DNA of 64,000 nt from Gammaproteobacteria bacterium (GTDB lineage: Bacteria; Pseudomonadota; Gammaproteobacteria; GRL18): contig JALWRI010000075.1 in NCBI GenBank assembly GCA_026994225.1, positions 1 through 64,000 of the forward strand, in the 5' to 3' direction. The notes below the pieces were generated by a model. It had not been told where the DNA came from and made no database searches. It saw only the letters and a program-made list of their open reading frames with translations. Shown one piece after another: positions 28,744 to 39,445 of this stretch (the first letter of the stretch is position 1; each line of letters begins with the position of its first letter). Both the position numbers and the translations under genes were made by a program.

Positions 28744-29250
28744 ATAAAATAAAAATAATAAATTCAAGAGAGTAATAATAATAATGTAGGTGAGAGAATA
28801 ATAAATACGTACATCATTAATTGCTTTTTGTAAGGGTATTTGAGTTACTTTGATAGTGAGTGTAAAAAAGGTAGTAGTGATCCCATCATGTAATATGTAA
28901 AGAGGATACTGGGGGGTATTAAAAGCAGTATCTTTTTTATAGTGTGTTAATATCACTTGTTGATTATCTTCAAACAAAAGTAATTCTATTATATTAGGGT
29001 TGCTACGTCCCCATAATTGTAAAGATTGTTCTATTGCTTGATAATCTTCTTTTAACAAATCTTCTAAAATAAAGGTGTTGGCAAGTGATACCAGCTCATG
29101 TATATGGTGTTCAAATTGCAACGATAATTGCCGTGTTTGCCATTGAATATGTATGGTATTCATAATACCTAATAGAACTATAGCTATTATAGGGATAAAT
29201 AAACTTTTAGAGTGTGATGTATGACGGTAAAAAAAGGAAAATAAAGGCAT
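28732..29250 (-). CDS. Membrane-anchored periplasmic sensor-like protein without output domain
   Basis: A 172-residue protein with a membrane segment at about residues 17-33, a periplasmic loop of about 110 residues and a second membrane segment at about 148-168. It then stops (FYLMK), without HAMP, kinase or GGDEF domain. The shape is the N-terminal half of a sensor kinase or receptor. It follows a PhnD-like binding-protein gene by 15 bases. Its end overlaps the convergent YihY gene by 12 bases. It may be a truncated sensor gene or a real two-helix partner of the binding protein. Confidence 0.65.
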   Translation of the reverse strand: MPLFSFFYRHTSHSKSLFIPIIAIVLLGIMNTIHIQWQTRQLSLQFEHHIHELVSLANTFILEDLLKEDYQAIEQSLQLWGRSNPNIIELLLFEDNQQVILTHYKKDTAFNTPQYPLYILHDGITTTFFTLTIKVTQIPLQKAINDVRIYYSLTYIIIITLLNLLFLFYLMK

Positions 29251-29265
29251 TAAAATATCAATACG

Positions 29266-30084
29266 TTAGTTGTTAAATAAAAGTGTACGTAGATTATCAT
29301 AATCACTATTTTGTACAGCTACTAAAGCAGATAAATGTGGTTTTATATATTTTAATATGCTGGCAGCATATTTTTTATGTGATAAGTTTAATAAACTTTG
29401 TTTTAAGTGTTGTCGGTTTTTTTGAGATAACCGAGGCGTTGCGATAAATAAATGTTCAGAAATTTTAGGCGTAGTCGCAATGGCACGTAATCCTCGGGCT
29501 TGATATAATCTAAAGACTTCATCTTTAATTGCACCAGCATCATATTTTCCTAATAATACGGCTAAAGCGACATTATTATGGCTACCTAAAAAATGTTGGA
29601 TGTGTAATTGAATACCTGCTTGTTGTAGCATGGAACGGGGAACAAGGTGGCTCATGGTCGAATTTTTATCACCAAATGCAAAGCGTTTATTTTGTAAATC
29701 TTGCAAGGTTTTATAGGGGCTTTTCATGGTAACAACTATCTTACCCTGAAAATAAGCATGATCACCAATTTGTAATTTAGCTAGTAAATAAATAGGATAT
29801 TGAGGAAAACGTTGGGTTAATTGTACATAAAGTGCAGGGCCTATAAATGCAAAATCAACCTTGTTACTAATAATATTTTGTAAATGGGTTTGGTAATCTG
29901 AAGCGATATGTAACGTAATATCACGTTGTAGCTGTCGGGATAAATAGGCAATTAGCAAGGAAAAACGTTGTTTTATTTCTAATGCAGGTAAATAAGGATG
30001 GACAGCAAAAACAAGAGGGGATTGTGCCTGAGTAGGGAAGGATAAAAGCAATAAAATAATGAATAAGCAGCTAAAACGTGGCAT
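29266..30084 (-). CDS. PhnD-like periplasmic substrate-binding protein
   Basis: A 272-residue exported protein. The signal sequence ends near PTQA (about residue 20). The rest matches phosphate/phosphonate-type (PhnD/SsuA/transferrin) binding proteins: FAVHPYLPALEIKQRFSLLI, VDFAFIGPALYVQL, FAFGDKNSTMSHLVPRSML and GKYDAGAIKDEVF. I chose ATG 30084 after AAGGA; an upstream in-frame start at 30105 is possible. No permease or ATPase gene is nearby; instead a membrane sensor-like protein follows, which favours signalling rather than transport. The ligand is unknown. Confidence 0.82.
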   Translation of the reverse strand: MPRFSCLFIILLLLSFPTQAQSPLVFAVHPYLPALEIKQRFSLLIAYLSRQLQRDITLHIASDYQTHLQNIISNKVDFAFIGPALYVQLTQRFPQYPIYLLAKLQIGDHAYFQGKIVVTMKSPYKTLQDLQNKRFAFGDKNSTMSHLVPRSMLQQAGIQLHIQHFLGSHNNVALAVLLGKYDAGAIKDEVFRLYQARGLRAIATTPKISEHLFIATPRLSQKNRQHLKQSLLNLSHKKYAASILKYIKPHLSALVAVQNSDYDNLRTLLFNN

Positions 30085-30240
30085 GTACACAATCCTTGTG
30101 ATCAAATTTTTTTAGATATAAACAAAATAAACTAATTGTAATCAATATCTGGAGAATTTGACAATTTATTTCTACACTGAAAGCATAGTGTAATAAAATT
30201 TCTCATAATAACCATTAATTCTAAATAGAGGGCTACCTTC

Positions 30241-33066
30241 TTGAAAAAAAATAAGCAGTTGCAATGGTATGAGTCGGGTATTAATGCGACTTGGTTAGAA
30301 GGTTTATATAGTTTATATTTAGAAGACCCTAATCAAGTTGATAAGGAATGGCAACTTTATTTTTCTCAATTATCAGAGCCAACTGTAGCCCATCATTTAC
30401 AACAGCCTGTACATAATGACGTGCAAGATTATTTTCGGCATTTAGGGATGCAATTACCGGTTTCATCTCGTGGGCAAGCAATACGGGATTATGAAGTTAA
30501 ACAAATTAAAGTATTACAACTGATTAATGCTTACCGTTTTCGTGGGCATCAAAGCGCACATCTTAATCCTTTACAAGAACAGCTTACACAAAAGGTAAGT
30601 GAGTTATCATTGGAATATCATGGTTTATCACAACGTGATTTAGATACGGAATTTGATACCGGTTCATTAGCGGGAGTCAAAAGGGCAACCTTAAATGAAA
30701 TTTACACATTATTAAATAAAACCTATTGTCAGTTTTTGGGTGCAGAATATATGCATATTATTGAAACGGCAGAAAAACGCTGGATTCAAAAACGTTTGGA
30801 AAGTAATGCCTCACAATTAACCTTAAATAAAGAAGATAAAATACATATATTACAACGTCTTACTGCGGCAGAAGAATTAGAACGGTATTTACATAGAAAG
30901 TATGTAGGGCAAAAACGCTTTTCTTTGGAAGGGGGTGAAAGTTTAATTCCCATATTAGATACCTTGATACAACGTGGTTCTGTATATCATATTAGAGAAA
31001 CAGTGATAGGCATGGCACACCGGGGACGATTGAATGTATTAGTCAATATCTTAGGGAAAAAACCGGTAGAATTATTTAAAGAATTTGAAGGAAATAATGA
31101 GGTTGGATCATCAGGAGATGTGAAATATCACATGGGTTTTTCTTCAGATATTAAAGTCTCTGATCATAATGCTATGCACCTTGCTTTGGCATTTAATCCT
31201 TCTCATCTGGAAATTGTTGCACCGGTGGTGGAAGGGTCAGTGAGAGCAAGACAACAACGTTGGGGAGATACTAAGGGGGAATTGGTCTTACCGATACAAA
31301 TTCATGGTGATGCGGCATTTTCAGGGCAAGGGGTGGTGATGGAAACTTTGCAAATGTCGCAGTCAAGGGGGTATTCTACTAAAGGTAGTATTCATATTAT
31401 CATCAATAACCAAATTGGTTTTACGACCAGTAAACAACAAGATGCCCGTTCTACTTTATATGCTTCTGACTTGGCTAAAATGGTTGGAGCGCCTATTTTT
31501 CATGTCAATGCAGATAAACCTGAAACAGTTGTTTTTGCTGCACAGTTAGCGATTGATTACAGAATGCGATTTCATAAAGATGTCGTGATTGATATGGTGT
31601 GTTATCGTCGTCATGGACATAATGAAGCCGATGAGCCTGCTGTAACACAGCCACAAATGTATGAAAAAATCAGAGCATTAAAAACAACCTGTACATTATA
31701 TGGTGAATATTTACAAGAGCAAAACATCCTTAGCATAGCTGATAAACAGCAATTAATCAGTGAATATATTGATGCCTTAGAGGAAGGAGATAAAGTCGTT
31801 AATCGCTTGGAACCACATAGTCATTATAGTTATGCCTTTAACTGGCATCCTTATCTGGATCAACCTTTAGAACAACATGTTACGACGCAAGTACCCATGA
31901 GTACCATACATAATTTAGCCGCTGCATTGGAACACTTACCAGCCGATTTTGAATTACATCCTCGGGTGGCAAAAATTATGATGGACAGACATAAAATGAC
32001 GGCAGGCGCACAACCTATAGATTGGGGATACGCTGAAACAATGGCGTATGCGGTATTGCTCAATCAAGGTTATGGTGTGCGTTTATCAGGGCAAGATGCC
32101 GGACGTGGTACTTTTTTTCATCGTCATGCCGTGTGGCATAATATGCTCCGTGAAGAAGCCTATGTACCACTACGAAATATCAGTGATACCCAAGCTAATT
32201 TTTTAGTGATTGATTCACTGCTTGCAGAAGAAGCAGTATTAGCTTTTGAATATGGTTATGCATCGACTGACCCTAAGACATTGGTAATATGGGAAGCACA
32301 GTTTGGGGATTTTGCAAATGGCGCACAAGTTGTTATTGATCAATTTATCAGTGCAGGAGAACATAAATGGGGACGTTTAACAGGGTTAGTATTATTTCTA
32401 CCACACGGCTATGAAGGGCAAGGGCCAGAACATTCTTCTGCACGCCTAGAACGATATTTACAATTAGGTGCAGAAGACAATATGCGGGTTTGTATGCCGT
32501 CAACACCAGCGCAAGTCTATCATTTATTATTACGGCAAATGTTACAAACATGCAGAAAACCTTTAATTATTTTTACCCCTAAAAGTTTATTACGACATAA
32601 ATTAGCAGTCAGTAGTTTAGAAGATTTAAGTGAAGGAACATTTTATCCGGTATTACCAGATAAAACGGTAGTTGGTGAAGTGGTTACTCGGGTATTATTA
32701 TGTAGTGGCAAATTATATTATGAATTATTACAGCATCAAAAAGAAACACAAAATACCACGATTGCAATAATACGGATTGAGCAATTATATCCATTTCCAG
32801 GCAAAATATTAAGTAAAATATTAGCGACTTATCCTCATTTAAAAGAGATTTTATGGTGTCAGGAAGAACCACAAAATCAAGGGGCATGGAACAGTGTTTT
32901 TCATTCTTTGCATACCTTATTAACAGCGAAGCAAAAATTATATTATAAAGGTAGAAAGGCCTCTGCAGCGCCGGCTGAAGGATCAGCAAAAAAACATGCA
33001 GAAAAACAAAAACAAATTATTACCCAGGCATTTCAGAGCATATTGGAATGTGAAAAAGGAGTGTAA
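30241..33066 (+). CDS. sucA: 2-Oxoglutarate dehydrogenase E1 component
   Basis: SucA is the thiamine diphosphate-dependent decarboxylase of the 2-oxoglutarate dehydrogenase complex in the TCA cycle. The 941 residues match the family (about 930-945). Visible are the N-terminal SucA helix, the HMGFSSD and [19 protein letters not shown] segments, the ThDP site around [15 protein letters not shown] and NNQIGFTT, and the C-terminal EQLYPFPGK with EEPQNQGAW. The start appears to be TTG 30241, preceded by AGAGGG. sucB follows within 8 bases, giving a sucA-sucB-lpd operon. Confidence 0.96.
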   Translation: MKKNKQLQWYESGINATWLEGLYSLYLEDPNQVDKEWQLYFSQLSEPTVAHHLQQPVHNDVQDYFRHLGMQLPVSSRGQAIRDYEVKQIKVLQLINAYRFRGHQSAHLNPLQEQLTQKVSELSLEYHGLSQRDLDTEFDTGSLAGVKRATLNEIYTLLNKTYCQFLGAEYMHIIETAEKRWIQKRLESNASQLTLNKEDKIHILQRLTAAEELERYLHRKYVGQKRFSLEGGESLIPILDTLIQRGSVYHIRETVIGMAHRGRLNVLVNILGKKPVELFKEFEGNNEVGSSGDVKYHMGFSSDIKVSDHNAMHLALAFNPSHLEIVAPVVEGSVRARQQRWGDTKGELVLPIQIHGDAAFSGQGVVMETLQMSQSRGYSTKGSIHIIINNQIGFTTSKQQDARSTLYASDLAKMVGAPIFHVNADKPETVVFAAQLAIDYRMRFHKDVVIDMVCYRRHGHNEADEPAVTQPQMYEKIRALKTTCTLYGEYLQEQNILSIADKQQLISEYIDALEEGDKVVNRLEPHSHYSYAFNWHPYLDQPLEQHVTTQVPMSTIHNLAAALEHLPADFELHPRVAKIMMDRHKMTAGAQPIDWGYAETMAYAVLLNQGYGVRLSGQDAGRGTFFHRHAVWHNMLREEAYVPLRNISDTQANFLVIDSLLAEEAVLAFEYGYASTDPKTLVIWEAQFGDFANGAQVVIDQFISAGEHKWGRLTGLVLFLPHGYEGQGPEHSSARLERYLQLGAEDNMRVCMPSTPAQVYHLLLRQMLQTCRKPLIIFTPKSLLRHKLAVSSLEDLSEGTFYPVLPDKTVVGEVVTRVLLCSGKLYYELLQHQKETQNTTIAIIRIEQLYPFPGKILSKILATYPHLKEILWCQEEPQNQGAWNSVFHSLHTLLTAKQKLYYKGRKASAAPAEGSAKKHAEKQKQIITQAFQSILECEKGV

Positions 33067-33073
33067 TTGCATT

Positions 33074-34345
33074 ATGTCAGTAGAAATAAAAGTGCCTAGC
33101 TTGCCTGAATCAGTCAATGATGCAGTCGTTGCTGCATGGCATAAAAAACCCGGTGATGTAGTACATGCAAATGAAGCATTATTAGATCTTGAAACAGATA
33201 AAGTGGTTTTAGAAGTACCAGCTGCAGAAGATGGGATATTGGAAAAAATTTTAGTTGATGTGGATGCAGTGGTTATAACAGGGCAAACCTTAGGTCTTTT
33301 TAAAGCACAAACATTGCAATCTGATAATCAGGAATTGGCAGATCAGCAAGTAGTTGAAGTTAAAAAACAACATCCTGATAAAGAAGAGTCTAAGCATATC
33401 ATGCCCGCTGCAAAACGACTGATAAATACACACCATTTAGATATTACACAATTACATGTAAGTGGTGATAAAGGGCAAATATTAAAAGAAGATGTACTCG
33501 CTGCGATAGAAGCACAAAAAGTACAGCATCATTTAAAACAATTATCAAAAAAAGAGAGCCAAGAACCTTCCCAAACGGTTGAAAAAGATATTTCTACTAA
33601 TAAGCCTAATAGCCCCTTAAATTTATCTGAAGAGATAGATAATTATCGTATGGAAAAACGTATTCCGATGACTCGTTTGCGTAAAAAAATTGCAGAGCGT
33701 TTAGTCGAATCACAACAAACATCTGCTATTTTAACCACGTTTAATGAAGTAGATATGCAGGCAGTGATGGATATTCGGGCGAAGTTTAAAATGGAGTTTG
33801 AAAAAAAATACCAGATAAAATTAGGCTTTATGGGTTTTTTTGTCAAGGCAACCTTAGAAGCACTGAAAGCCTTTCCAGTTATTAATGCACGTATTGAAGA
33901 GGATGATATTGTCTATCACGGTTATTATGATATAGGGATAGCGGTATCGTCAGAGCGGGGCTTAGTGGTTCCCATTTTACGAAATGTAGAAAATATGAGT
34001 ATTACTGAAATTGAAATGGCAATTCGGGAATATGCTCAAAAAGCACGAGATAATCGTTTGTCTTTAAGTGATATTAGTGGGGGTACTTTTAGTATCACCA
34101 ATGGTGGTGTTTTTGGATCACTGTTATCCACGCCTATTATCAATCCGCCTCAAAGTGCTATTTTGGGGATGCATAATATTAATAAAAAACCAGTTGTGGT
34201 CAATGATGAAATAGTTATTCGTCCCATGATGTATTTAGCCGTATCGTATGATCATCGTTTAATTGATGGACGGGATGCAGTGCAATTTTTAGTTAAAATC
34301 AAACAACAGTTAGAAGATCCAGCTAGAATATTATTGACCCTTTAA
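33074..34345 (+). CDS. sucB: Dihydrolipoyllysine succinyltransferase (E2)
   Basis: The E2 core of the 2-oxoglutarate dehydrogenase complex, 423 residues. One lipoyl domain has the lipoylated Lys in [10 protein letters not shown] (about residue 42). A short E3-binding domain ([14 protein letters not shown]) and the catalytic domain follow, the latter ending with [18 protein letters not shown] with the active-site His and Asp. I chose ATG 33074, which begins [14 protein letters not shown], in place of an in-frame upstream start inside sucA. lpd starts 15 bp after the stop. Confidence 0.96.
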   Translation: MSVEIKVPSLPESVNDAVVAAWHKKPGDVVHANEALLDLETDKVVLEVPAAEDGILEKILVDVDAVVITGQTLGLFKAQTLQSDNQELADQQVVEVKKQHPDKEESKHIMPAAKRLINTHHLDITQLHVSGDKGQILKEDVLAAIEAQKVQHHLKQLSKKESQEPSQTVEKDISTNKPNSPLNLSEEIDNYRMEKRIPMTRLRKKIAERLVESQQTSAILTTFNEVDMQAVMDIRAKFKMEFEKKYQIKLGFMGFFVKATLEALKAFPVINARIEEDDIVYHGYYDIGIAVSSERGLVVPILRNVENMSITEIEMAIREYAQKARDNRLSLSDISGGTFSITNGGVFGSLLSTPIINPPQSAILGMHNINKKPVVVNDEIVIRPMMYLAVSYDHRLIDGRDAVQFLVKIKQQLEDPARILLTL

Positions 34346-34360
34346 ATATAGGAGAAACTA

Positions 34361-35791
34361 ATGGATACAACATTTGATGTTGTGGTAATCGGTGCAGGTT
34401 CTGCTGGATATGTAGCAGCCATTCGTTGTGCACAATTAGGTTTATTAACGGCATGTATAGATAATTGGAGTAATGAAGCAGGTCATCCGGTATTAGGAGG
34501 AACCTGTTTAAATGTAGGATGTATACCTTCAAAAGCACTATTGGAGTCCTCAGAACTCTATGCACAGGCTCATAAAGACTATCAAAAACATGGTATTGAA
34601 GTAGAAAAAGTACAATTAAATTTAGCGGCTATGATGGAGCGTAAACAAAATGTAGTAACACAATTAACAGCGGGTATTGAAGAGTTATTTCGGGTTAATG
34701 GTGTACATTGGTTACCAGGGCAAGCAAAAATTTTGGAAGATAAAAATATTCAGTTGCAAAGAGGTGGGGAGCGTACCGAAATAGTGGCTAAATATATTAT
34801 TATTGCCACAGGCTCTTCCCCGATTACTATTCCAGTAGCAACATTAGATAAAACACATATTGTAGATTCAAGTGGTGCGTTGGCATTTACTGAAGTACCT
34901 GAACGTTTAGGTATTATTGGAGCGGGGGTAATTGGTTTAGAATTAGGCAGTGTATGGCAACGTTTAGGATCAAAAGTGACTATACTCGAAGCACAAGATC
35001 AATTTTTACCTGTAGTAGATGGGCAAATAGCAAAAGAAAGTTACCGTATTTTAACGCAGCAAGGTTTAGATATTCATTTGAATAGCCGATTAACTAAAAC
35101 AGTAACACAGGCATCAGGTATTCAATTACATTATATACATAATGAGCAAAAACAGATGCTAGAAGTAGATAAATTAGTGGTTGCAGTAGGGCGTATGGCA
35201 AATACTGATAATTTATTTGATGAAGCGGTAGATTTAGTTTTAGATGAAGGCGGAAAAATTCACGTAGATGAATATTGTGAAACCAGTTTACCTGGTATTT
35301 ATGCGGTAGGAGATGTGGTAAGAGGGCCTATGTTAGCGCATAAAGGTTCTGAAGAAGGTATTATGGTGGCAGAACGTATAGCAGGTCATCATTATACTGT
35401 TGATTATCATTTAATTCCTAATATTATTTATACTAATCCTGAAATAGCGTGGGTAGGTAAAACAGAAGAAGAATTACAAGCAGCAGGTATTGATTATCAA
35501 TTAGGGAGTTTTCCTTTTGCCGCAAATGGGCGTGCTAAAGCGATAGAACGTACACAAGGCAGAGTGAAAATACTGGCAGATAAAAAAACAGACAGAGTAT
35601 TAGGGGTACATATTTTAGGTGAATATGCTTCTGAACTTCTAGCCCAAGCGGTATTGGCGATGAATTTCTCAGCAAGTAGTGAAGATATTGCTTTGAGTAT
35701 ATTTGCTCATCCTAGTTTATCTGAGGCAATGCATGAAGCAGCTTTAGATGTACAAGGGAATGCGATACATATAAAAAGTAGAAAGCGGTAA
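34361..35791 (+). CDS. lpdA: Dihydrolipoyl dehydrogenase (E3)
   Basis: A 476-residue FAD flavoprotein that reoxidises the lipoyl groups of E2. The FAD loop VVIGAGSAGYVAAIRCAQLG and redox-active disulfide GGTCLNVGCIPSK are present. The NAD-binding loop IIGAGVIGLELGSVW and the C-terminal catalytic His-Glu in HPSLSEAMHEA follow. It is the third gene of the sucAB-lpd operon. It probably also serves pyruvate dehydrogenase if no second copy exists, which the window cannot show. GGAGAA precedes the ATG. Confidence 0.96.
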   Translation: MDTTFDVVVIGAGSAGYVAAIRCAQLGLLTACIDNWSNEAGHPVLGGTCLNVGCIPSKALLESSELYAQAHKDYQKHGIEVEKVQLNLAAMMERKQNVVTQLTAGIEELFRVNGVHWLPGQAKILEDKNIQLQRGGERTEIVAKYIIIATGSSPITIPVATLDKTHIVDSSGALAFTEVPERLGIIGAGVIGLELGSVWQRLGSKVTILEAQDQFLPVVDGQIAKESYRILTQQGLDIHLNSRLTKTVTQASGIQLHYIHNEQKQMLEVDKLVVAVGRMANTDNLFDEAVDLVLDEGGKIHVDEYCETSLPGIYAVGDVVRGPMLAHKGSEEGIMVAERIAGHHYTVDYHLIPNIIYTNPEIAWVGKTEEELQAAGIDYQLGSFPFAANGRAKAIERTQGRVKILADKKTDRVLGVHILGEYASELLAQAVLAMNFSASSEDIALSIFAHPSLSEAMHEAALDVQGNAIHIKSRKR

Positions 35792-36021
35792 ATGATCTAA
35801 ATATATTATATTTTATTCAATGATGTCCATTTTAATCCTTAAAGAAAGTAGTGTAATATCCACTCTTTTAGGTGTTGGATCAGTGACATTTTTTCTTTTC
35901 TCTTTTTCATGTATACTCTCACCTTTGTACCTTTTGAACAGAGGGTATTTTAAGTCTGTGGAGTACAAGTTAGACTTGGGGAGTGGGGTATGTTTATATT
36001 ATTAATAAGTAGGATTGTTGA

Positions 36022-36813
36022 ATGAGTAATATTCATCCTTCAGCAGTGATTGAAGATGGTGTACAACTAGGTAGTGAAGTGAAAGTAGGGGCATTTTCTC
36101 ATATTGGTTCAGGGGTCATTCTGGATGATGAGGTGGTTGTTGAATCGCATGTTGCTATTTACGGTAAAACCCATATTGGCAGAGGTTGTCATATTTATCC
36201 TTTTGCTTCAATAGGGCATATTCCTCAAGATTTAAAATATATGGGTGAAACTTCTGAGTTAGTTATAGGTGCTAATACCGTTATCAGGGAACATGTAACC
36301 ATGAATCCTGGAACGCAAGGCGGTGGAATGGTAACTCGTTGTGGGGATAATTGTTTACTCATGGTGGGAGCGCATGTCGCCCATGATTGTATTATTGGTG
36401 ATCGGGTTATTTTAGTCAATAATGCAACATTAGGAGGGCATGTAGAAATCGGTGATTACAGTATTATTGGTGGTTTAGCTGCGGTACATCAATTTGTGCG
36501 AGTAGGAGAACATGCAATGGTTGGTGGCTTATCAGCATTAATTCAGGATCTTATTCCATACGGATCGGCAGTAGGAAATAGAGCCGTATTAGAGGGATTA
36601 AATTTAACTGGTTTACGTAGACGGGATTTTTCTCGTGATGATATACATGATCTACGTAATGCCTATAAAGCATTATTTGTCGTGGATGATGGGACATTAC
36701 AAGAGAGAATTGTATCTGTGAAAGAACAATTTAATTCGAAATTGGTGAATAATGTCATCAATTTTCTGCAAGCAGATTCACATAGAAAAGTGTGTTTACC
36801 AGTAAAAAGTTAA
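36022..36813 (+). CDS. lpxA: Acyl-ACP--UDP-N-acetylglucosamine O-acyltransferase
   Basis: LpxA carries out the first step of lipid A synthesis, moving a hydroxyacyl chain to UDP-GlcNAc. It has 263 residues. Left-handed beta-helix hexapeptide repeats fill the first two thirds (IHPSAVIEDGVQLGSEVKVG and following). The catalytic His lies in MVGAHVAHDCIIGD (the His of AHVAHD). The C-terminal helical part has AVGNRAVLEGLNLTGLRRR. The usual neighbours lpxB, lpxD and fabZ are not adjacent here; a TraB-family gene follows after 6 bases. This isolated position is mildly unusual. Confidence 0.95.
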   Translation: MSNIHPSAVIEDGVQLGSEVKVGAFSHIGSGVILDDEVVVESHVAIYGKTHIGRGCHIYPFASIGHIPQDLKYMGETSELVIGANTVIREHVTMNPGTQGGGMVTRCGDNCLLMVGAHVAHDCIIGDRVILVNNATLGGHVEIGDYSIIGGLAAVHQFVRVGEHAMVGGLSALIQDLIPYGSAVGNRAVLEGLNLTGLRRRDFSRDDIHDLRNAYKALFVVDDGTLQERIVSVKEQFNSKLVNNVINFLQADSHRKVCLPVKS

Positions 36814-36819
36814 TAATGT

Positions 36820-38037
36820 ATGAATGATATAACATCAGTAAGTAAACAAGAAGAACCTATTGTAAAAATAAAGGTGGGTGATAACACCACATTAACGCTA
36901 TTAGGTACAGCGCATGTATCGAGGGCAAGCCAAGATAAAGTATTTGAATTATTACAGTCTGGAGAATTTGATGCGGTAGCGGTAGAACTTTGTCCAAGTA
37001 GACACCATGCATTATTAAATCCTGATGTGATGGATAAAATGGATTTATTTTCTGTGATACGTGAAGGAAAGGTAGCGATGGTTTTAGTGAGTTTAGCACT
37101 TTCTGCATATCAACAACGTATGGCGGAGCAATTTGGTATAGAACCTGGAGCAGATATGCGAGCTGCTGTAAATTTTGCACAGCAAAATCAATTACCAGTG
37201 TTATTAGTAGATAGGGAAGTAGGTATCACTTTAAAACGTATTCAGGCAAGTGTTTCCTGGTGGCAACGTATTAATTTATCTATGGGCTTATTTGTTAGTG
37301 TGATTACAGATGAAAAAGTCAGTGAAGATGAAATAGAAAATTTAAAACAAGGGGATGTATTAGAAAGTACTTTTAATCAGTTTTTTGAACAAGCAAAAGA
37401 ATTATATGTACCTTTAATTCAAGAACGTGATCATTATATGGCAGCAATCTTGCGACAAGAAATAGCGAATGAACATTATCAAAATATATTGGTCATTGTA
37501 GGCGCTGGACATCTAAAAGGTATTCAAAAGTATTTAGCCCAGCAAACGCCCAATAATGTAGCGCAGCTAATTGAATCATTAGAAGCCATTCCTAAGAAAA
37601 AAACGGCCTGGCGGTTTCTACCCTGGTTGATTGTAGGGTTAATTTTACTGGGATTTATTATAGGATTTTCACGCAACCATGATTTGGGTTGGCAATTAGT
37701 GCAAGACTGGATAGTAATTAATGGCAGTTTATCGGCATTAGGGGCATTATTAGCAGGTGGACATATACTAACAGTATTGACGGCTTTTGTTGCTGCGCCA
37801 ATTACTTCTTTAAATCCTATGATTGGGGCTGGTATGGTCAGTGCTTTTGCAGAATTATTTTTACGTAAACCGAAAGTAGGGGATTTTTCTCATTTACGTA
37901 AAGATATTGCTCATTTAAGGGGATGGTGGAAAAATCGTGTTTCACGTACCTTGTTAGTTTTTTTCTTTTCGAGTATAGGTTCTGCCATCGGGACATATAT
38001 TGCAGGTTTTCTTATTTTTGAGCGTTTAGTAAAATAG
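36820..38037 (+). CDS. TraB family protein
   Basis: A 405-residue membrane protein of the TraB/PrgY family. The N-terminal domain (about 20-245) has LLGTAHVSRASQDKV, VAVELCPSRHHALL and a conserved MAAILRQEI and VIVGAGHLKGI, resembling the TIKI/GumN-like metallo-hydrolase fold. Three to four membrane segments occupy about 265-400. In Enterococcus PrgY blocks a pheromone, but the activity here is unknown. ATG 36820 lies 6 bases after lpxA, implying co-transcription. Confidence 0.88.
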   Translation: MNDITSVSKQEEPIVKIKVGDNTTLTLLGTAHVSRASQDKVFELLQSGEFDAVAVELCPSRHHALLNPDVMDKMDLFSVIREGKVAMVLVSLALSAYQQRMAEQFGIEPGADMRAAVNFAQQNQLPVLLVDREVGITLKRIQASVSWWQRINLSMGLFVSVITDEKVSEDEIENLKQGDVLESTFNQFFEQAKELYVPLIQERDHYMAAILRQEIANEHYQNILVIVGAGHLKGIQKYLAQQTPNNVAQLIESLEAIPKKKTAWRFLPWLIVGLILLGFIIGFSRNHDLGWQLVQDWIVINGSLSALGALLAGGHILTVLTAFVAAPITSLNPMIGAGMVSAFAELFLRKPKVGDFSHLRKDIAHLRGWWKNRVSRTLLVFFFSSIGSAIGTYIAGFLIFERLVK

Positions 38038-38108
38038 AGAACGAACAGTAATTTATCCTTAGCTTTGAGCAAGGTGAAATTTTATTTTTGAGAAGATGGA
38101 TAGAATAA

Positions 38109-38137
38109 GGAACTATTACTGGATACTCAACCTCTAA
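38109..38137 (+). promoter_or_regulatory. Putative sigma-E type promoter before rpoE
   Basis: GGAACTA (38109-38115), a 17-bp spacer and TCTAA (38133-38137) closely match the extracytoplasmic sigma-E consensus (GGAACTT, 15-17 bp, TCTGA/TCTAA). It lies 39 bp before the rpoE start. By family knowledge, rpoE is usually autoregulated from such a promoter. Confidence 0.65.
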
Positions 38138-38176
38138 TTATCATAGTGGCACGAGAACAATTAGGAGTATTTATCG

Positions 38177-38758
38177 TTGGGAAAGAATGAAAACCTCGAT
38201 AATGCTTTGATTGAGCGAGTGAAGCAAGGGAATAAACGTGCGTTTGATATGTTGGTATTGAAGTATCAATATAAGGTAGTACAGCTTGTTTTTCGTTTTG
38301 TTAAAGATAAAAATGAAGCAGAAGATATTGCTCAAGAAACGTTTATTAAAGCATACCGTTCATTATCTAATTTTCGTGGTGAAAGTGCATTTTATACATG
38401 GCTGTACCGGATTGCCGTTAATACAGCAAAAAATTTTTTACAAAATCGTCAAAAAAAGCCATTAGTAACGGATATTAATGTAGATGAAGCGATGCATGAT
38501 GCTAGACTAGATAGCGTATATGAAAATGCTACGCCTGAAAATATTTTACACAGTGAGGAAGTATTACAAGCTCTATATCAAGCATTGGAACAGCTACCTG
38601 AAGACTTACGTGCAGCGATTACCTTACGTGAAATGGATAGTTTAAGTTATGAAGATATAGCACAGGTGCTAAATTGTCCTGTAGGAACGGTACGTTCTCG
38701 TATATTTAGAGCAAGAGATAGCATTGATAAAGCACTACAGCCATTATTGAAAAATTGA
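38177..38758 (+). CDS. rpoE: RNA polymerase sigma factor RpoE (sigma-E/AlgU)
   Basis: A 193-residue ECF sigma factor. Region 2 shows GNKRAFDMLVLKYQYKV and EAEDIAQETFIKAYRSL; region 4 shows YEDIAQVLNCPVGTVRSRIF. It controls envelope stress genes for outer membrane proteins and lipopolysaccharide. The start is TTG 38177, preceded by TAGGAG at 9 bases. It is followed by its anti-sigma factor and an RseC-like gene. A sigma-E-like promoter upstream supports autoregulation. Confidence 0.95.
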   Translation: MGKNENLDNALIERVKQGNKRAFDMLVLKYQYKVVQLVFRFVKDKNEAEDIAQETFIKAYRSLSNFRGESAFYTWLYRIAVNTAKNFLQNRQKKPLVTDINVDEAMHDARLDSVYENATPENILHSEEVLQALYQALEQLPEDLRAAITLREMDSLSYEDIAQVLNCPVGTVRSRIFRARDSIDKALQPLLKN

Positions 38759-38787
38759 GTCGTATATTGTTGAGTAGGAGAGATAAC

Positions 38788-39435
38788 ATGCAGCAGCGTA
38801 AAATCTCAGATGAACAACTATCTGCATTAATTGATGGTGAAGTGGATAAAGCAAATATATCAGTATTATTAGATACTATTTTAGAAAATCCCGAGCAATT
38901 TAAAAAATGGCAACATCTACAAAATATATCTGATCAATTACAATCTGGTACACAATTAAGCACTAACATGGCTGAAAATGTAAGCCAATATGTGCAAACG
39001 GATAATAGATATGATGTACTATCAAAAGCGGTGAAAAAGACACCAACAAGCCTTTTTTCTCATTACATAATTAATAATCCATTATTGAGTATGGCGGTTG
39101 CTGCATCAGTAGTGATGGTATTTGCTATTTATGCTATAGATACCTTATTGAAACAGCCAGAAGAATTATTTTCTCCACAAATGGCACAAGTGCAAACAAC
39201 ATCAACACCCATACACCAATCGCAACCGATAAAACCGGCGCAACAAGGAGTCACCTCTTTAGAAGCAATACCTGTGTATGTGGAATATATGTTTCCAAAG
39301 AAAAATCCTGAGGTGATAACACAATTTAGCGAATATTTACAACTGCATACTGATAATTTGATAAACAGCAATTATCAGGGGCAAAATCCTGAGATAGAAA
39401 TGATTAAATATCAATATGATACTCCCTTACAGTAG
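38788..39435 (+). CDS. rseA: Anti-sigma-E factor RseA/MucA
   Basis: A 215-residue single-pass membrane protein. The N-terminal anti-sigma domain starts ISDEQLSALIDGEVDKANIS, a single membrane segment lies at about residues 99-117 and the rest is periplasmic. By family knowledge it holds sigma-E until DegS and RseP cut it. I chose ATG 38788, preceded by AGGAGAG. rseB, the usual regulator between rseA and rseC, is absent. The rseC gene follows directly. Confidence 0.9.
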   Translation: MQQRKISDEQLSALIDGEVDKANISVLLDTILENPEQFKKWQHLQNISDQLQSGTQLSTNMAENVSQYVQTDNRYDVLSKAVKKTPTSLFSHYIINNPLLSMAVAASVVMVFAIYAIDTLLKQPEELFSPQMAQVQTTSTPIHQSQPIKPAQQGVTSLEAIPVYVEYMFPKKNPEVITQFSEYLQLHTDNLINSNYQGQNPEIEMIKYQYDTPLQ

Positions 39436-39445
39436 GCTATTTTTT

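Noticed and set aside
32684-32989. 101-codon frame opposite the end of sucA
   Set aside because: Hydrophobic chance frame opposite a conserved gene; no ribosome site or family features.
35820-36005. 61-codon open frame between lpd and lpxA with a hydrophobic N-terminus
   Set aside because: Starts at a poor ribosome site, resembles no family I know, and the codon use is unlike its neighbours; likely chance.
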